Source of the DNA: a virus
Direction: 5' to 3' (one strand)
DNA length: 36,010 nucleotides
IMG/VR virus record: IMGVR_UViG_3300046028_002832
Coordinates: 1 to 36,010 of that record
The notes beneath the pieces are model-generated. The model was not told where the DNA came from. It saw only the letters and a program-made list of their open reading frames with translations, and searched no databases. Below, piece after piece: positions 35,528 through 36,010 of the stretch. Each line of letters opens with the position of its first letter. Position 1 is the stretch's first letter. A program made the position numbers and the translations under genes.

Positions 35528-36010
35528 GTGACACACCAGAAACAGATGCGGCTGAATACTTAATTTCAATTGGCAGAAAAAACGATGAGTGGCTTGTCCA
35601 GTCAGAATTTGCTCGCAAACTGGAGCGCGAGCGCGACGAGGCGCGGAGCGAACTTGTTAAGGTTGAAAATGAACGAGATCATTGGAAAAAAATTGCATCG
35701 GCTTTTGAAGTTTTAATGCCTCCGGTTGGCGGAAAACGCATTCTGAAAATCATTGAACGAGACGGATGGAAATGCGCTTATTGTGGAGTTGAGACTTGTT
35801 TCAATGGCTGGGATGGCCCGATGCCTACGGTCGATCATATCACGCCAAAGGCCAAAGGCGGATTAGATCACATCGCAAATTGCGTTGTGGCTTGCAAAGA
35901 TTGCAACTCAGCAAAGTCCGACCAAGAGGATTGGTCTCCTAATAGCGGAGAACAAAAAGAGAAAAACACATGGGCATGGGAAGATGGAAAATTTCGCAAG
36001 AGAAACTGGT
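35524..36010 (+). CDS. HNH endonuclease with coiled-coil N-terminus (continues at 1-131)
   Basis: Joined across the ends the product is about 162 residues. N-terminal residues 1-60 share SDTPETDAAE and ERDEARSEL with the preceding gene and form a coiled coil. The HNH domain follows: Cys84/Cys87 (CAYC), the catalytic VDHITPKAKGG (Asp104-His105), Asn119 (DHIANCVVACKDCNSAKSD) and Cys124/Cys127. HNH nucleases beside terminase and head genes often assist packaging-site cleavage, but this one lies 4 kb from the large terminase, so packaging, homing or defence roles remain open. In this window the gene has no stop; it ends at 129-131 of the start. Confidence 0.88.
   Translation, partial: MSDTPETDAAEYLISIGRKNDEWLVQSEFARKLERERDEARSELVKVENERDHWKKIASAFEVLMPPVGGKRILKIIERDGWKCAYCGVETCFNGWDGPMPTVDHITPKAKGGLDHIANCVVACKDCNSAKSDQEDWSPNSGEQKEKNTWAWEDGKFRKRNW
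35885..36010 (+). repeat. Right copy of 126-bp direct terminal repeat
   Basis: Identical to 4-129 and inside the HNH coding sequence. The three bases just before it (GCG) differ from the window's first three (AGA). It implies a closed unit of about 35,881 bp. Confidence 0.85.

Noticed and set aside
1-36010. tRNA genes
   Set aside because: I saw no cloverleaf with a GGTTCGAATCC-like T-arm in any intergenic gap, though I could not run a covariance search.

Overview
The window is essentially one complete genome of a tailed phage (Caudoviricetes). It was most likely assembled from a circular or terminally redundant molecule: bases 4-129 recur exactly at 35885-36010, giving a unit of about 35,881 bp, and an HNH endonuclease gene runs across the junction. 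Every gene I can support lies on the + strand, mostly with 1-44 nt overlaps (ATGA or TAATG junctions). A lambda-type GpA terminase, a lambda-type portal with a gpW-like joiner, a tail tube protein, a frameshifted tail chaperone and a tape-measure protein of about 643 residues point to a siphovirus. I see no integrase, no convincing lysogeny repressor, no tRNA and no DNA polymerase. The host is unknown. A lipobox protein in the lysis cassette and a heptosyltransferase-like gene fit a diderm host. Many genes have A/T-rich leaders instead of a Shine-Dalgarno sequence, as is common in Bacteroidota, but that is only a weak hint.

Layout. 1-661: end of the HNH gene, a ribbon-helix-helix-like protein and a gpW-like joiner. 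661-4860: portal, prohead protease/scaffold, decoration protein and major capsid protein, closed by a strong terminator. 4950-7898: an inserted sugar cassette (double-GT2 glycosyltransferase, methyltransferase, GT9-like protein). 7913-11477: putative head-tail joiner, collagen-like tail fibre, BspA-type leucine-rich-repeat protein and small proteins. 11474-19258: tail terminator-like, tube, chaperone with -1 frameshift, tape measure and minor tail proteins. 19278-20085: lysis cassette (holin-like protein, small lipoprotein, M15 peptidase). 20309-27439: replication and recombination (RuvC-like, Sak4-like ATPase, Cas4-like nuclease, SSB-like protein, initiator-like protein, an 11-bp iteron array with hairpins, DnaB helicase, zinc-ribbon and HTH proteins). 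27588-31498: ParB-domain protein, TET-associated-type glycosyltransferase (TAGT), small and large terminase. 31630-34334: an AT-rich accessory block with a second ParB-domain protein and a DUF3440 PP-loop protein (IbrB/IbrA-like). 34371-36010: small conserved phage proteins, a coiled-coil protein and the HNH endonuclease.

How the parts may work together. The replication block looks like a recombination-coupled system that recruits a phage DnaB to an iteron origin and relies on a host polymerase. Two ParB-containing modules flank the terminase, one with a glycosyltransferase and one with a PP-loop ATPase. They are the best candidates for a poorly described DNA modification or packaging-linked system. 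A recurrent leader (hairpin, A-rich spacer, GAAATAGA..ATGAA) marks the first genes of several blocks and may be the phage's own expression signal.
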